NCBI GenBank assembly: GCA_002327865.1
Contig: DCUQ01000036.1
Span: 1 to 27,188 of the forward strand
DNA from: Syntrophaceae bacterium UBA2210
Lineage (GTDB): Bacteria > Desulfobacterota > Syntrophia > Syntrophales > UBA2210
Reading direction: 5' to 3'
Length of the DNA: 27,188 nucleotides
Shown here: piece after piece, positions 17,476-25,597 of the stretch
Layout: every line of letters starts with the position of its first letter
How positions within the stretch are numbered: position 1 is the first letter of the stretch
The notes under the pieces: generated by a model
What the model was told of the DNA's origin: nothing
Seen by the model: the letters and a program-made list of their open reading frames with translations, nothing else
Databases searched by the model: none
Program-made: the position numbers and the translations under genes

Positions 17476-17514
17476 CAGAAGCCCTGTTTCTCGAAATGAG
17501 AAACAGGGCTTCTG
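17476..17514 (-). terminator. Perfect 17-bp hairpin downstream of the OYE gene
   Basis: CAGAAGCCCTGTTTCTC (17476-17492) is the exact reverse complement of 17498-17514, with a 5-base loop GAAAT. It lies 75 bases after the stop of the leftward oxidoreductase gene. No run of T follows on either strand (minus strand continues TTATCTAC), so it would be a weak intrinsic terminator or an mRNA 3' stabiliser. Confidence 0.55.
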
Positions 17515-17588
17515 AGGGTAGAACCATAAGGTTTCTCCCCGGCTATAACTGCCAATTACAGTATCTGTTTTGACGCCGAAAAACACAT

Positions 17589-19448
17589 TTATAACAGTCT
17601 TGCCGTCTCATAACCGTCGTGAATCGCATCCTGGGCATTCCCGACTTTCCTTGCATCTCCTACTACATAAACCGGTATATTCCCTTTCAGCTCATCTTCC
17701 AGAGGATTGTAACTTGCCATGCTGGTGGAAACAACTATGACATCTATATCGTCAAAGCGCACGGGTTCTCCGTTCCTTTCGGCATATACCGTCCGTCCCT
17801 CGATCTTTTTAATATGCGTGTGATCACTGAAAACGGTCCCTTTCTCCTTCATCATCTTGAGGGAAAGGTTTTTGGCTATCATTTCCATATCCCCGCCGAA
17901 ATCGGTGGTCCGTTTCACAATGGTTATAGCATTGTTCAAAGGGATCAGAGCAGTGGCTATGTCGACACCTATAAGCCCGCCCCCGATAATTAATACTTTT
18001 TTGTCTCTAGGCAGATTTTCCTCCAACAATATCTCGGCCCAGTGATACGTTTCCAATCCCGGTATGGAAGGCACATCAGGCTTGGAGCCGGTAGCCAGGA
18101 CTACACCGTCATACCCGGAAATAATATCCGACGCCGCGGCCTCCTTGAATATTACATTCACATTATTACGATCCAATTCCTCGACAAGATAAGGAACCAG
18201 CTTACCCATGGATTTCTTATACGGGGTCAAAGGAGCCAGATTGAATTGCCCACCCAGAGAATCTTTTTCATACAGGTCGACTTCATGTCCTCTCTTCTTC
18301 AAAGTAAGCGCGGCCTGCATCCCCGCAAGGCCTCCTCCTATTACGGCATATTTTTTTGACAATTCCGCCATACTAAACGGTTCTGATTCTCTTCCCACTT
18401 CCGGATTTGCCAGGCATTGCAAACCTTTTCCCGACTTTACTCCTCCCAGGCAACCTTCGACACAAGCCAGACAGGGTCGTATCGATCCGTCAACTTCACC
18501 TAGATATTTACCGACAAAATCCGGGTCGGCAACCAAAGCTCTTCCTATTGCGATATAATCCGCAGCGTATTGATTATTCAGATTTTCAATATCCTGCGGG
18601 CTGTCCACACGCCCGACAAATATGAGAGGAACATCTGTTTCATTCTTGATCTGCTTCGCCATCTCCCATGTTTTCCCTTTCGGGACAAACATATGCTGGA
18701 AGAACCATGGCGGGGATGAACAAACCGTACCGGCGGATACGTGTATCGCCTGAACGCCTTTCTCTTGAAGTATTTTGGATAGTTCTATCATCTCCGGCAA
18801 CTTGATACCCTGGGGAATCATTTCATCACCGCTTATCCTGACGATGACGGGCAGCTGTACGGAATCCGTTACGGCCTGCAAAACTTCCAGGGGGAACCTT
18901 ATCCGGTTTTCAAATGTACCTCCGAATTCGTCGGACCTGTCGTTAACAAAAGGAGATATAAACTGAGCCAGCAGGTAGCCGTGCCCGAATTGTAATTCTA
19001 TTATATCGAAACCGGCCTTTTGGGCCCTTTCCGCACTGTTTTTAAATAATTCAACTACGTTCTTCATATCTTCGACAGTCATTCTTCCCGGCGTAGCGCC
19101 CCCGTTTTCACAAGGCTTATCCGTCGAGGAAAGGTATACGTTCCCGGGAATTTTGGGATTTGCCATTCTTCCCGGGTGATTAAGATGGGCGATGGCCTTC
19201 GCCCCCGATTTGTGAATCGCATCCGTTAATTTTTTTAAACCTTCTATTTTGTCATCGGAATCGATCCCCATTTGAGTCGGTATTTCCCTGAGAGACTTAT
19301 CCATATAAAACGGCTCCGGAATAACCGCGCCTATATGCCGGGACCTTGCATCATAAAAGGCAAGATGCCTTTCGGTCACTATCCCGCTTCCGTCGCTGTA
19401 CCCTGTTTTTATCGGGGCAAAAATGAATTGGTTTTTAAGTGGCAGCAT
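17589..19448 (-). CDS. OYE/FAD NADH:flavin oxidoreductase (2,4-dienoyl-CoA reductase type)
   Basis: A 619-residue three-domain enzyme of the FadH/trimethylamine-dehydrogenase family. Residues about 1-330 form an Old Yellow Enzyme FMN barrel (HLNHPGRMANP, FGHGYLLAQFISPFVNDRSDEFGG, IAIGRALVADPDF). Residues about 331-360 carry the 4Fe-4S cysteines in CLACVEGC plus a later Cys (LQCLANP). The rest binds FAD (YAVIGGGLAGMQAA) and NAD(P)H (VLIIGGGLIGVDIA). The likely reaction is reduction of an activated C=C bond. AAGGAGGG just before the ATG fixes the start. An internally deleted alcohol dehydrogenase lies immediately upstream in the same direction, hinting at a former two-gene unit. Confidence 0.92.
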   Translation of the reverse strand: MLPLKNQFIFAPIKTGYSDGSGIVTERHLAFYDARSRHIGAVIPEPFYMDKSLREIPTQMGIDSDDKIEGLKKLTDAIHKSGAKAIAHLNHPGRMANPKIPGNVYLSSTDKPCENGGATPGRMTVEDMKNVVELFKNSAERAQKAGFDIIELQFGHGYLLAQFISPFVNDRSDEFGGTFENRIRFPLEVLQAVTDSVQLPVIVRISGDEMIPQGIKLPEMIELSKILQEKGVQAIHVSAGTVCSSPPWFFQHMFVPKGKTWEMAKQIKNETDVPLIFVGRVDSPQDIENLNNQYAADYIAIGRALVADPDFVGKYLGEVDGSIRPCLACVEGCLGGVKSGKGLQCLANPEVGRESEPFSMAELSKKYAVIGGGLAGMQAALTLKKRGHEVDLYEKDSLGGQFNLAPLTPYKKSMGKLVPYLVEELDRNNVNVIFKEAAASDIISGYDGVVLATGSKPDVPSIPGLETYHWAEILLEENLPRDKKVLIIGGGLIGVDIATALIPLNNAITIVKRTTDFGGDMEMIAKNLSLKMMKEKGTVFSDHTHIKKIEGRTVYAERNGEPVRFDDIDVIVVSTSMASYNPLEDELKGNIPVYVVGDARKVGNAQDAIHDGYETARLL

Positions 19449-19835
19449 ATTTCCCTCCTTTTCTGCAGCTGGTTAACATTATTGAAACATCATCTAACGA
19501 TATTCCGATATCCGTATTACGGCATTGCCGTTTATTTTTTCCGTGTTTGACCTTGATTAATACATCCGGCAACTCGTCAAACGGAAAAACATCAACCGGA
19601 ACCCTGAGACCTGCCTGATTCACGATACCGACAACCTCATGACCCAGGATGAGAAGCGACTTTTTCAACGGCAGATCGTCTTTATCCACATGAATGTCGG
19701 TGCGGCATATAATATACCGCAGGCGATATTTTTTATTCTGATCTGATGTTCATTCGGATGCGGATCGGGAATCTCTTTTAATATAAGCGGTTTTCCCTCG
19801 ATAGATGCCTGATATTCGAGACCCCATGCTTTCAT
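19435..19835 (-). pseudogene. Internally deleted zinc-dependent alcohol dehydrogenase
   Basis: On the minus strand an ATG at 19833-19835 opens MKAWGLEYQASIEGKPLILK followed by EIPDPHPNEHQIRIKNIACG, the start of a medium-chain zinc dehydrogenase. Near 19710 the frame breaks. A second frame continues CRTDIHVDKDDLPLKKSLLI and LGHEVVGIVNQAG, restoring the catalytic Cys and the GHE histidine. Directly after this comes LRVPVDVFPFDELPDVLIKV and KHGKN, which matches the extreme C-terminus of the same family. The roughly 250 residues between, including structural zinc cysteines and the Rossmann NAD site, are missing. So there is one frameshift and one large in-frame deletion. It overlaps or abuts the OYE start and cannot give a working enzyme. 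Confidence 0.75.
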
Positions 19836-20398
19836 TTTTTATCCTCTGCCGGTACGGTAACGACCTGCTGGAAAAAGACCTACCAGGGTTCTTACATATA
19901 GGACCGGTGTGAGTCAAGGGGGTGTTCTCGACGACATCTGTAAGATAGAGAAATTTATAGACCTCTCATTACCCCGTGACTACCTAAGCGGGCAGACCGC
20001 ATGCCGCGATAACGGATATAATCCGCCGGGCAAACTTGATACGTTTGTAAAAAGTGTCACACCGGTGAAAGCCGATTCTGGATTCCGGTTTTCACCGGAA
20101 TGACGATAAAAAAACCTGGATTCAGACCTGGTCGTCATGCTGGACCCCAGTTTACCCTGTACCTGATACGGGAACATCCTGGCAAATACGTCATGCCGGA
20201 CTTGATCCGGCATCCAGAACAATGTGACAGGTTGAAATGACGGCTTCGACATATATTGTTGCCGGAATAATAATCCGCCGGGTAAACTTGACATTTCGAT
20301 ACGCACCATTAAAATATCACATATATATTTTTTGAATTTGTTGTATCGTCGTTAATTCAATTACGACGCAATATTTAGACATTCAAGAGGAATTACAA
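19836..20398. repeat. Repeat-rich gap upstream of htpX
   Basis: No gene is seen. Copy R1 spans 20018-20105: CCGCCGGGCAAACTTGATACG, then TTTGTAAAAAGTG, then a hairpin CCGGTGAAA..TTTCACCGG ending GGAATGACG. At 20189-20217 is a related CGTCATGCCGG..CCGGCATCCAG hairpin. At 20237-20302 is a partial copy, R2, with CGGCTTCGACATATATTGTT and CCGCCGGGTAAACTTGA but lacking the AAAAAGT module. The left part, 19836-20000, shows nothing I can support. Confidence 0.7.
20347..20368. promoter_or_regulatory. Imperfect palindrome before htpX
   Basis: CGTCGT (20347-20352) and ACGACG (20363-20368) are perfect inverted arms around a 10-base A/T centre, with AATT on each side of the centre. It is 31 bases before the htpX ATG, where an operator would overlap a promoter. 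No regulator is encoded nearby. Confidence 0.4.
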
Positions 20399-21292
20399 AT
20401 GAAAAGAATTTTTCTGTTTCTCGTTACAAATATCGCGGTGCTCGTGATTTTGAGCATTGTTTTGAGCCTGCTGGGAGTGGACAGCATTCTCGACAGGACC
20501 GGAACCGGGCTGAATATGTACAACCTGCTCGTTTTTGCTGCCGTATTCGGATTCGGCGGTTCCTTTATATCTCTTGCGATATCCAAATGGACGGCCAAAC
20601 GAATGATGGGGGCGCAGGTTATTACCGATCCCAGGAGCGCGACGGAAATCTGGCTTGTGGATACCGTTAAAAAGCACGCCCGGATGGCCAACATCGGAAT
20701 GCCTGAAGTCGCTTTGTTCAGTTCGCCTTCGCCCAATGCTTTCGCCACGGGAATGAGCAAGAACAACGCGCTTGTTGCCGTGAGCACGGGGCTGTTCAGC
20801 GTTATGAATAAAGAAGAAATCGAAGCGGTTATCGGCCATGAAATAAGCCATGTGGCCAACGGTGATATGGTTACGCTTTCACTCATCCAGGGAGTCGTAA
20901 ATACATTTGTAATCTTTCTTTCCCGCGTTGTTGGACATTTCGTGGACAGAGTCCTACTAAAGAACGAAGAAGGCCATGGACTGGGCTTTTTCATAACCAC
21001 GATAATCGCCCAGATTCTCTTCGGTATACTGGCCAGCGTTATCGTCATGTGGTTCAGCAGGCAACGTGAATACAGGGCCGACACCGGCGGCGCAAGGCTT
21101 GCGGGAAGACAGAATATGATATCGGCCCTTGAAAAACTCAAGGAAAGCGTCGGACAGCCGCTGCCGGATCAACTGTCTGCCTTCGGTATTAACGGAAAAC
21201 CCTCCAATCCCGGCTTAAAACTTTTGTTCATGAGCCATCCCCCACTCGAAGACCGCATAGAGGCATTGAAAAAATCCGCGGGGCAAGCTTGA
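20399..21292 (+). CDS. htpX: Membrane zinc metalloprotease HtpX
   Basis: HtpX degrades misfolded inner-membrane proteins together with FtsH. The 297-residue product has two N-terminal membrane helices (about residues 4-25 and 40-62), the zinc motif HEISH (His147, Glu148, His151), the third ligand Glu224 in QREYRAD, and two further helices around 160-182 and 195-219. The ending [15 protein letters not shown] is typical. AGAGGA about nine bases upstream supports the start. The final codons (SAGQA and the stop) lie inside a dispersed repeat copy; homologues normally end shortly after the EDRIEAL helix, so this tail is probably repeat-derived. The gene stands alone between repeat clusters. Confidence 0.95.
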   Translation: MKRIFLFLVTNIAVLVILSIVLSLLGVDSILDRTGTGLNMYNLLVFAAVFGFGGSFISLAISKWTAKRMMGAQVITDPRSATEIWLVDTVKKHARMANIGMPEVALFSSPSPNAFATGMSKNNALVAVSTGLFSVMNKEEIEAVIGHEISHVANGDMVTLSLIQGVVNTFVIFLSRVVGHFVDRVLLKNEEGHGLGFFITTIIAQILFGILASVIVMWFSRQREYRADTGGARLAGRQNMISALEKLKESVGQPLPDQLSAFGINGKPSNPGLKLLFMSHPPLEDRIEALKKSAGQA

Positions 21293-21489
21293 TACGTTTG
21301 TAAAAAGTCGTTACACCGGTGAAATCCGATTCTGGATTCCGGTTTTCACCGGAATGACGGGGCGGGAATGGCGGCTTCGACATATATTGTTGACGGAGCA
21401 ATAATCCGCGGGGCAAGCTTGATACGTTTGTAAAAAGTGTCACACCGGTGAAAAGCGGGGCTGGATTCCAGCTTTCGCTGGAATGACGA
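21273..21489. repeat. Two tandem repeat copies at the 3' end of htpX
   Basis: Copies R3 (21273-21360) and R4 (21370-21489) share 36 identical consecutive bases (21273-21308 and 21403-21438), 130 bp apart. Both run AATCCGCGGGGCAAGCTTGA then TACGTTTGTAAAAAGT, followed by a hairpin module ending GGAATGACG. R4 is preceded by GGCTTCGACATATATTGTT, also present in R2 upstream of htpX. R3 begins inside the htpX reading frame and contains its stop codon. Confidence 0.85.
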
Positions 21490-21647
21490 GTCGAGGCGAA
21501 ATGACGACCGGAACAATGAGCCAAACTCCGATCCGGGACGGGGTTACAGGCCGGAATGATAGCAAAAGTCGGGGTGGAATAATACTGAAGGCGAAGAAGA
21601 TCTGCATTCGGGGCCGGTAACTTCCCGATTCAGGAGTTAGAATTGTC
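21293..21647. other. Intergenic stretch between htpX and the CNNM-type gene
   Basis: The first 200 bases are repeat copies R3 and R4. The remaining 21490-21647 contains scattered half-copies (AATGACGACCGG, CCGGAATGA) but no gene. The two flanking genes are convergent. No T-tailed terminator is evident, so the repeat hairpins may serve as the stop. Confidence 0.6.
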
Positions 21648-22868
21648 CTACTTAACCGGGCAACTTTTCCCGGTCTCGCCTTCTTCAACCATCTCAAGGG
21701 ATATACCGAGTGCCCTGGCGCGTTTTTCCCACTGCTGCCGTGCCAGAAGCCGCATATCTTCGACATCGTCCATTTCGTCTTGAATTTCCATACCCAGCAA
21801 TGTTTCCAATACGTCCTCGAGCGTCACCAGTCCCGATGTCCCCCCGTACTCACCGACAACGATGGCTATGTGCTGACGATTATTGAGAAGAAATTCCAGT
21901 AACATCGACAACGGCATCGACTCCGGAACAAAACGGATATCCCGCTTGAGAGTAACAAGAGTCAAATCGTCCTGACCCTGAGGCGTATACGCCAGAATTT
22001 CACTTCTGAGAACGAAACCCGTGATTTCGTCGATATCCGTCCCGTATACCGGCACACGCGAGAACGGGATTTCATTCGCGCCTTTCAAAGCTTCCGTAAG
22101 CGTCATGTCCTGTGGCAATGCCGAAATTACGACGCGTGGTGTCATAATGTATTTTACCTGCAACGAACTGCATCGAAGTAAACTCCTGATAAAATGGGAC
22201 TCGCGTTCGTTGATCTGCCCGGACTTCTCGCCGATATCCGCCATGGCGATGAATTCGTCACGGCTGAAAACGTGTTCAACTTTTCCTCTGGCGATCAATC
22301 TTGTCAGTCCTTCTGCGACCCACACTAACGGATAAAGAGATATGATGAGACCATATACAAAGAAAGCCGTTACTCCCACAAACTTCGGCCAGTAAACCGC
22401 ACCCATCGTTTTGGGAATTATCTCGGAGAAAAATAAAATAAGTAATGTCATGATCGCGGAGAATAAACCGATCCAGACACTTCCGAATACAACCGTAGCT
22501 TTCGCGCCGGCCACAATCGCGCCTGCGGTGTGCGCGATTGTATTCAGAGTCAGGATAGCGGCGAGCGACTGGTCTATTCTGTCATGCCTCAGCCTTTTCA
22601 GAAGCGCCGCGCGTTTCGGTTGTTTCTCTCGAAGACCCGCGATATATGACGGTGTAATGCTTAAGAGAACGGCCTCTGCCACGGAACAGGCGAACGAGAA
22701 TACCAATGCCAATAAAACAAAAACTATCAGGAGCACGACATCTGTCTTTGTCCCTCCGGCAACAGGTAAGCCTGCGATTCCAGTTCCTCCGGCAACGGTA
22801 GCACCGGCAAAGATCAACATGAAGATAAGAACCGATATCCTGAACGAAATAAGATTTGACGCTTTCAT
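21648..22868 (-). CDS. DUF21/CBS membrane protein (CNNM/CorC-like)
   Basis: A 406-residue protein of the CNNM/HlyC-CorC family, implicated in magnesium or cobalt efflux and resistance. The N-terminal half has a DUF21 membrane domain with four helices: SVLIFMLIFAGA, TDVVLLIVFVLLALVFSFAC followed by AEAVLLSITPSYI, ATVVFGSVWIGLFSAIMTLL and FVGVTAFFVYGLIISLYPLV. FFSEIIPKTMGA is the family signature. Two CBS domains follow (about residues 225-345; YIMTPRVVISALPQDMTLTEA, then LNNRQHIAIVVGEYGGTSGL and VTLEDVLE). The usual C-terminal CorC_HlyC domain is missing: the protein stops soon after the second CBS domain. No strong Shine-Dalgarno precedes the ATG. It is convergent with htpX. Confidence 0.9.
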   Translation of the reverse strand: MKASNLISFRISVLIFMLIFAGATVAGGTGIAGLPVAGGTKTDVVLLIVFVLLALVFSFACSVAEAVLLSITPSYIAGLREKQPKRAALLKRLRHDRIDQSLAAILTLNTIAHTAGAIVAGAKATVVFGSVWIGLFSAIMTLLILFFSEIIPKTMGAVYWPKFVGVTAFFVYGLIISLYPLVWVAEGLTRLIARGKVEHVFSRDEFIAMADIGEKSGQINERESHFIRSLLRCSSLQVKYIMTPRVVISALPQDMTLTEALKGANEIPFSRVPVYGTDIDEITGFVLRSEILAYTPQGQDDLTLVTLKRDIRFVPESMPLSMLLEFLLNNRQHIAIVVGEYGGTSGLVTLEDVLETLLGMEIQDEMDDVEDMRLLARQQWEKRARALGISLEMVEEGETGKSCPVK

Positions 22869-22946
22869 AAGAATTCAGAGGTTTAAGTATTTAATCGAAT
22901 CTCGACTTTTTTAAATTATTATCGAAACCCTGGAAGTATTGAATCT

Positions 22947-23032
22947 CCCCGCAACAAGTTGCGGGGAATCTCCGACTGTTAAGGAATTTTTCATTTTTTA
23001 TTCGCTCGCTAACCCCGCCGCAAGCAGCGGGG
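22947..23032. repeat. Pair of related GC-rich palindromes
   Basis: CCCCGCAACAAGTTGCGGGG at 22947-22966 is a 9-bp perfect stem with a 2-base loop. CCCCGCCGCAAGCAGCGGGG at 23013-23032 is the same design with one mismatch. Both are followed by AAT and then CTCCGACTGTT or GCACTCGCTGTT. Two copies 66 bases apart suggest another small dispersed repeat. No gene lies between 22869 and the tRNA. Confidence 0.6.
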
Positions 23033-23235
23033 AATGCACTCGCTGTTCAGTTCAGGGCCGTAGTTTTTAAGTTATTCACTCCGTATTATTAACATCCATG
23101 AATACCATGTTTATTAAAAACCCACCTGTTTCGGGCAACTGTATCACATGTTAAGCCCTGTTTGAAAGCCTGTATAGATAAGTAAAACAGAACACGCAAT
23201 CTTTCATAGAATCACGACCATATTTCAAACCCTGT

Positions 23236-23273
23236 AAAAACAAAAATCTGAGGCAGTATAACCACCTCAGATT
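23236..23273 (-). terminator. Intrinsic terminator of the tRNA-Glu gene
   Basis: On the minus strand AATCTGAGG (from 23273) pairs with CCTCAGATT (to 23245), followed by TTTGTTTTT. This is a 9-bp stem with a strong T tract, 14 bases after the tRNA CCA end. Confidence 0.88.
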
Positions 23274-23286
23274 CATGAACAATATT

Positions 23287-23362
23287 TGGCGTCCCCACGG
23301 GGAGTCGAACCCCGGCTGCCGGCGTGAAAAGCCGGTGTCCTAGGCCACTAGACGATGGGGAC
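23287..23362 (-). tRNA. tRNA-Glu (anticodon UUC)
   Basis: The minus strand folds as a 76-base cloverleaf including an encoded CCA. The acceptor stem GTCCCCA pairs with TGGGGAC. The anticodon arm CCGGC-TTTTCAC-GCCGG carries the TTC anticodon. The T arm CGGGG-TTCGACT-CCCCG has the TTCGA consensus. Discriminator base is G. It has its own promoter and terminator, so it is a single-gene unit. Confidence 0.97.
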
Positions 23363-23391
23363 GTGTTTAATAGTTGAAATGTAAATTGCCG

Positions 23392-23420
23392 CTTATAGTC
23401 TTTATCTGCCGATCTGTCAA
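23392..23420 (-). promoter_or_regulatory. Sigma70 promoter of tRNA-Glu
   Basis: The minus strand has a consensus TTGACA (23415-23420), exactly 17 bases, then TATAAG (23392-23397), about 30 bases before the mature tRNA 5' end. This is the best promoter in the window. Confidence 0.85.
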
Positions 23421-23473
23421 CAATAATTTGAACTTCATTCGCCAAAGGCGTAATAAGCGGAAATCCGCACGGT

Positions 23474-25558
23474 TCAGCTGAATACGACCGGTTCCTTCAT
23501 AATGGCTTTTCTTGCCGCGGCGGCAAGCGAAGCTATACGCGGATGCGTATCCTTGAGGGACGCTATCTGGTTCAGGCTGTCCGCCGTTCTCGATATGAGC
23601 ATGGCAAAGTCGCCGTCAGCTATCCTGATTCTCTGAACGATGCGTTCCCATTCCGTTCCGACAGCCCAGCTGTAAATCGCCACCGATGTCCAGAGATTAA
23701 GAGGAGCCGTATCGAATCCGGCGGCCGTCATCCTTTCCGAAAACCTTTCCGCAGACACGGAGACCTTTTTGAATGCCCGCCTTAACCGTTTCGACAGGGA
23801 TGTTCTGCTTATGGTGATATTATAATTTCTGTCGTACGCGAAAGGCGCGACGACAGCGGCGAAGAGTGCCTCGTTATCGTATGGGAAAGCATCGTCCCTC
23901 AGGCATTGTGCTATCAGCAGGGGCTGGTCCAGCCGCAGTTGCGACGCCCACACTCCGTCTTCCGTGAGACGATCTTCCCCATCCACAAAACCTTCAGCTT
24001 TAAGAAAATCGAGGTGCCTGTTGAAATCTTCCCAGAGGGTCGTCCTGCCACCCTTTTGCCTGTTCTGATAATCCGCCAGCGACCGGTCGAATATATCCCT
24101 GACTCCTTCGGGGGTATGGGACAAGAGAAGATTCAACACCATTGAAAAATCGCTTCGAATGCGGCTCGTTATTTTTTCCGATTTCGAGAAATACAGTTTC
24201 CGGATATGCTGGAGATCCATGAACATGCCCGGGACAACCATCATGAATCCTATCTTGTCCTGCCCTCTTCTTCCGGCTCTTCCGGTCATCTGATGAAAAG
24301 CGGTCGCGTCGAGGGGATCGAACTCATGCCCGTTGAACTGATCGGAGTTTAAAAGCACCACAGTTCTCGCCGGGAAATTCACCCCGGCGGCAACCGTCGA
24401 TGTGGCGAATACCGCGTCGAGATGTTTTTTCTTCATCATGGTTTCCACAACGGATTTCCATGCCGGGAGTTGTCCTCCGTGATGTGCTCCGACCCGTGAA
24501 TAACGGAGATTCCTAAGCTGTTTGTGACTTTTCAGGTAGGGATAACGCTCCAGAATCTCGTTGAGATCTTCTTTGAATCGACCGTTGTTGCCGCGATCCG
24601 AATTAACCTTGCAGAAATTTACCGCGGCGTCGCAGTCTCCCCGAGACTTCAGGAAGAAAATCGCCGGCAGCAGATCGAAAGCGCGCATGATTTCCATAAT
24701 TGTGTCGAAGGGCGGAAGCTTGCCCCTGAAGAAGCGCCTGTTCCTGTTTCTTTCAAGCCACGATTGCGCGGCACCGTTCAACCTTTTTCCATCCAGCAGC
24801 GGTGTTATCTTACCCGGGAAGTTAAGAAACAGCGGGTAGAGCGGGACGGGCCTTTTAGTATCTTTTATAACCACGCACTCCTTTTTCCGTATCTCGCTCA
24901 ACCAATCTGCTATCTCCCGGCTGTTCCTGATAGTGGCGGACAGCATGAGCATGTTTATCCTCGCCGGCAGATAAATCATTATCTCTTCCCATACCACGCC
25001 CCTTTCTTCATCCCCCAGAAAATGCGCTTCGTCCAGTATGACAAGGTCGCAATCGAGGTTTTCACTCCCGTGCATGGCTTCATAGAGTTGGTTCCTCAGT
25101 ATCTCGGTCGTGCCGACGATTATGGGCGCGTCCGCGTTCTCTTTTGTGTCGCCCGTGAGAATACCCACATTCTCATCCCCGAAAATTTTTCCAAACTCCG
25201 TCCTTTTGGAATTTGTGAGGGCTTTCAGCGGAGAGGCATACCAGCAGCGACCGCCTCTCTCGTAAATGGATTGAATAGCTTTCTCAGCGATCCACGTCTT
25301 CCCCGCTCCGGTAGGAGCCGTTACCAGGCAATCGGTCCTCCGGATGGCTTCGAGGGCATCCGTCTGGAAGGGATCGGCAGTGAAGGGCGCGGGATCGGGT
25401 TCACCGATACGCGACAGCACTTTTTCCAGCGCCGGGTCAGCCTGCGGTCTTACCATAGTTCTTTCTTCTCGATGAGTTTTCTTGCTTGTCCCCCTCGAAT
25501 GGTGGTAGATATGTTTCGATTTTCTGAAGGCGGCGTAGCGCTTCCGGGTTTGTTCCAT
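23474..25558 (-). CDS. Ski2-like DEAD/DEAH-box helicase
   Basis: A superfamily 2 helicase related to Ski2/Mtr4/Hel308, likely acting on RNA or DNA with 3'-5' polarity. From the chosen ATG (694 residues), the Q-motif region is DPFQTDALEAI. Walker A is TAPTGAGKTW, motif Ia SPLKALTNSK, Walker B/DEAH ILDEAHFLGDEERG, motif III LSATIRN, and motif VI QMTGRAGRRGQD. The region STVAAGVNFPARTVVL is the Ski2-type motif V. A long helical C-terminal part follows. Start is uncertain: the frame extends to a GTG at 25603, and another ATG at 25456 gives a product beginning MVRPQADP just before the domain. None has a strong Shine-Dalgarno; AGGAC is 11 bases before 25558. No processive partner gene is nearby, so its role is unknown. 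Confidence 0.9.
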   Translation of the reverse strand: MEQTRKRYAAFRKSKHIYHHSRGTSKKTHREERTMVRPQADPALEKVLSRIGEPDPAPFTADPFQTDALEAIRRTDCLVTAPTGAGKTWIAEKAIQSIYERGGRCWYASPLKALTNSKRTEFGKIFGDENVGILTGDTKENADAPIIVGTTEILRNQLYEAMHGSENLDCDLVILDEAHFLGDEERGVVWEEIMIYLPARINMLMLSATIRNSREIADWLSEIRKKECVVIKDTKRPVPLYPLFLNFPGKITPLLDGKRLNGAAQSWLERNRNRRFFRGKLPPFDTIMEIMRAFDLLPAIFFLKSRGDCDAAVNFCKVNSDRGNNGRFKEDLNEILERYPYLKSHKQLRNLRYSRVGAHHGGQLPAWKSVVETMMKKKHLDAVFATSTVAAGVNFPARTVVLLNSDQFNGHEFDPLDATAFHQMTGRAGRRGQDKIGFMMVVPGMFMDLQHIRKLYFSKSEKITSRIRSDFSMVLNLLLSHTPEGVRDIFDRSLADYQNRQKGGRTTLWEDFNRHLDFLKAEGFVDGEDRLTEDGVWASQLRLDQPLLIAQCLRDDAFPYDNEALFAAVVAPFAYDRNYNITISRTSLSKRLRRAFKKVSVSAERFSERMTAAGFDTAPLNLWTSVAIYSWAVGTEWERIVQRIRIADGDFAMLISRTADSLNQIASLKDTHPRIASLAAAARKAIMKEPVVFS

Positions 25559-25597
25559 GTTATGTATTGTCCTGTACGATAATATTAACCGAGTAGA

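Noticed and set aside
20018..21489. CRISPR array
   Set aside because: Copies are irregularly spaced, contain a whole gene between them, have no uniform spacers and no cas genes are present.
24524..25582. 352-codon plus-strand ORF opposite the helicase
   Set aside because: It is antisense to a helicase with all motifs intact; its product matches nothing and is a by-product of codon bias.
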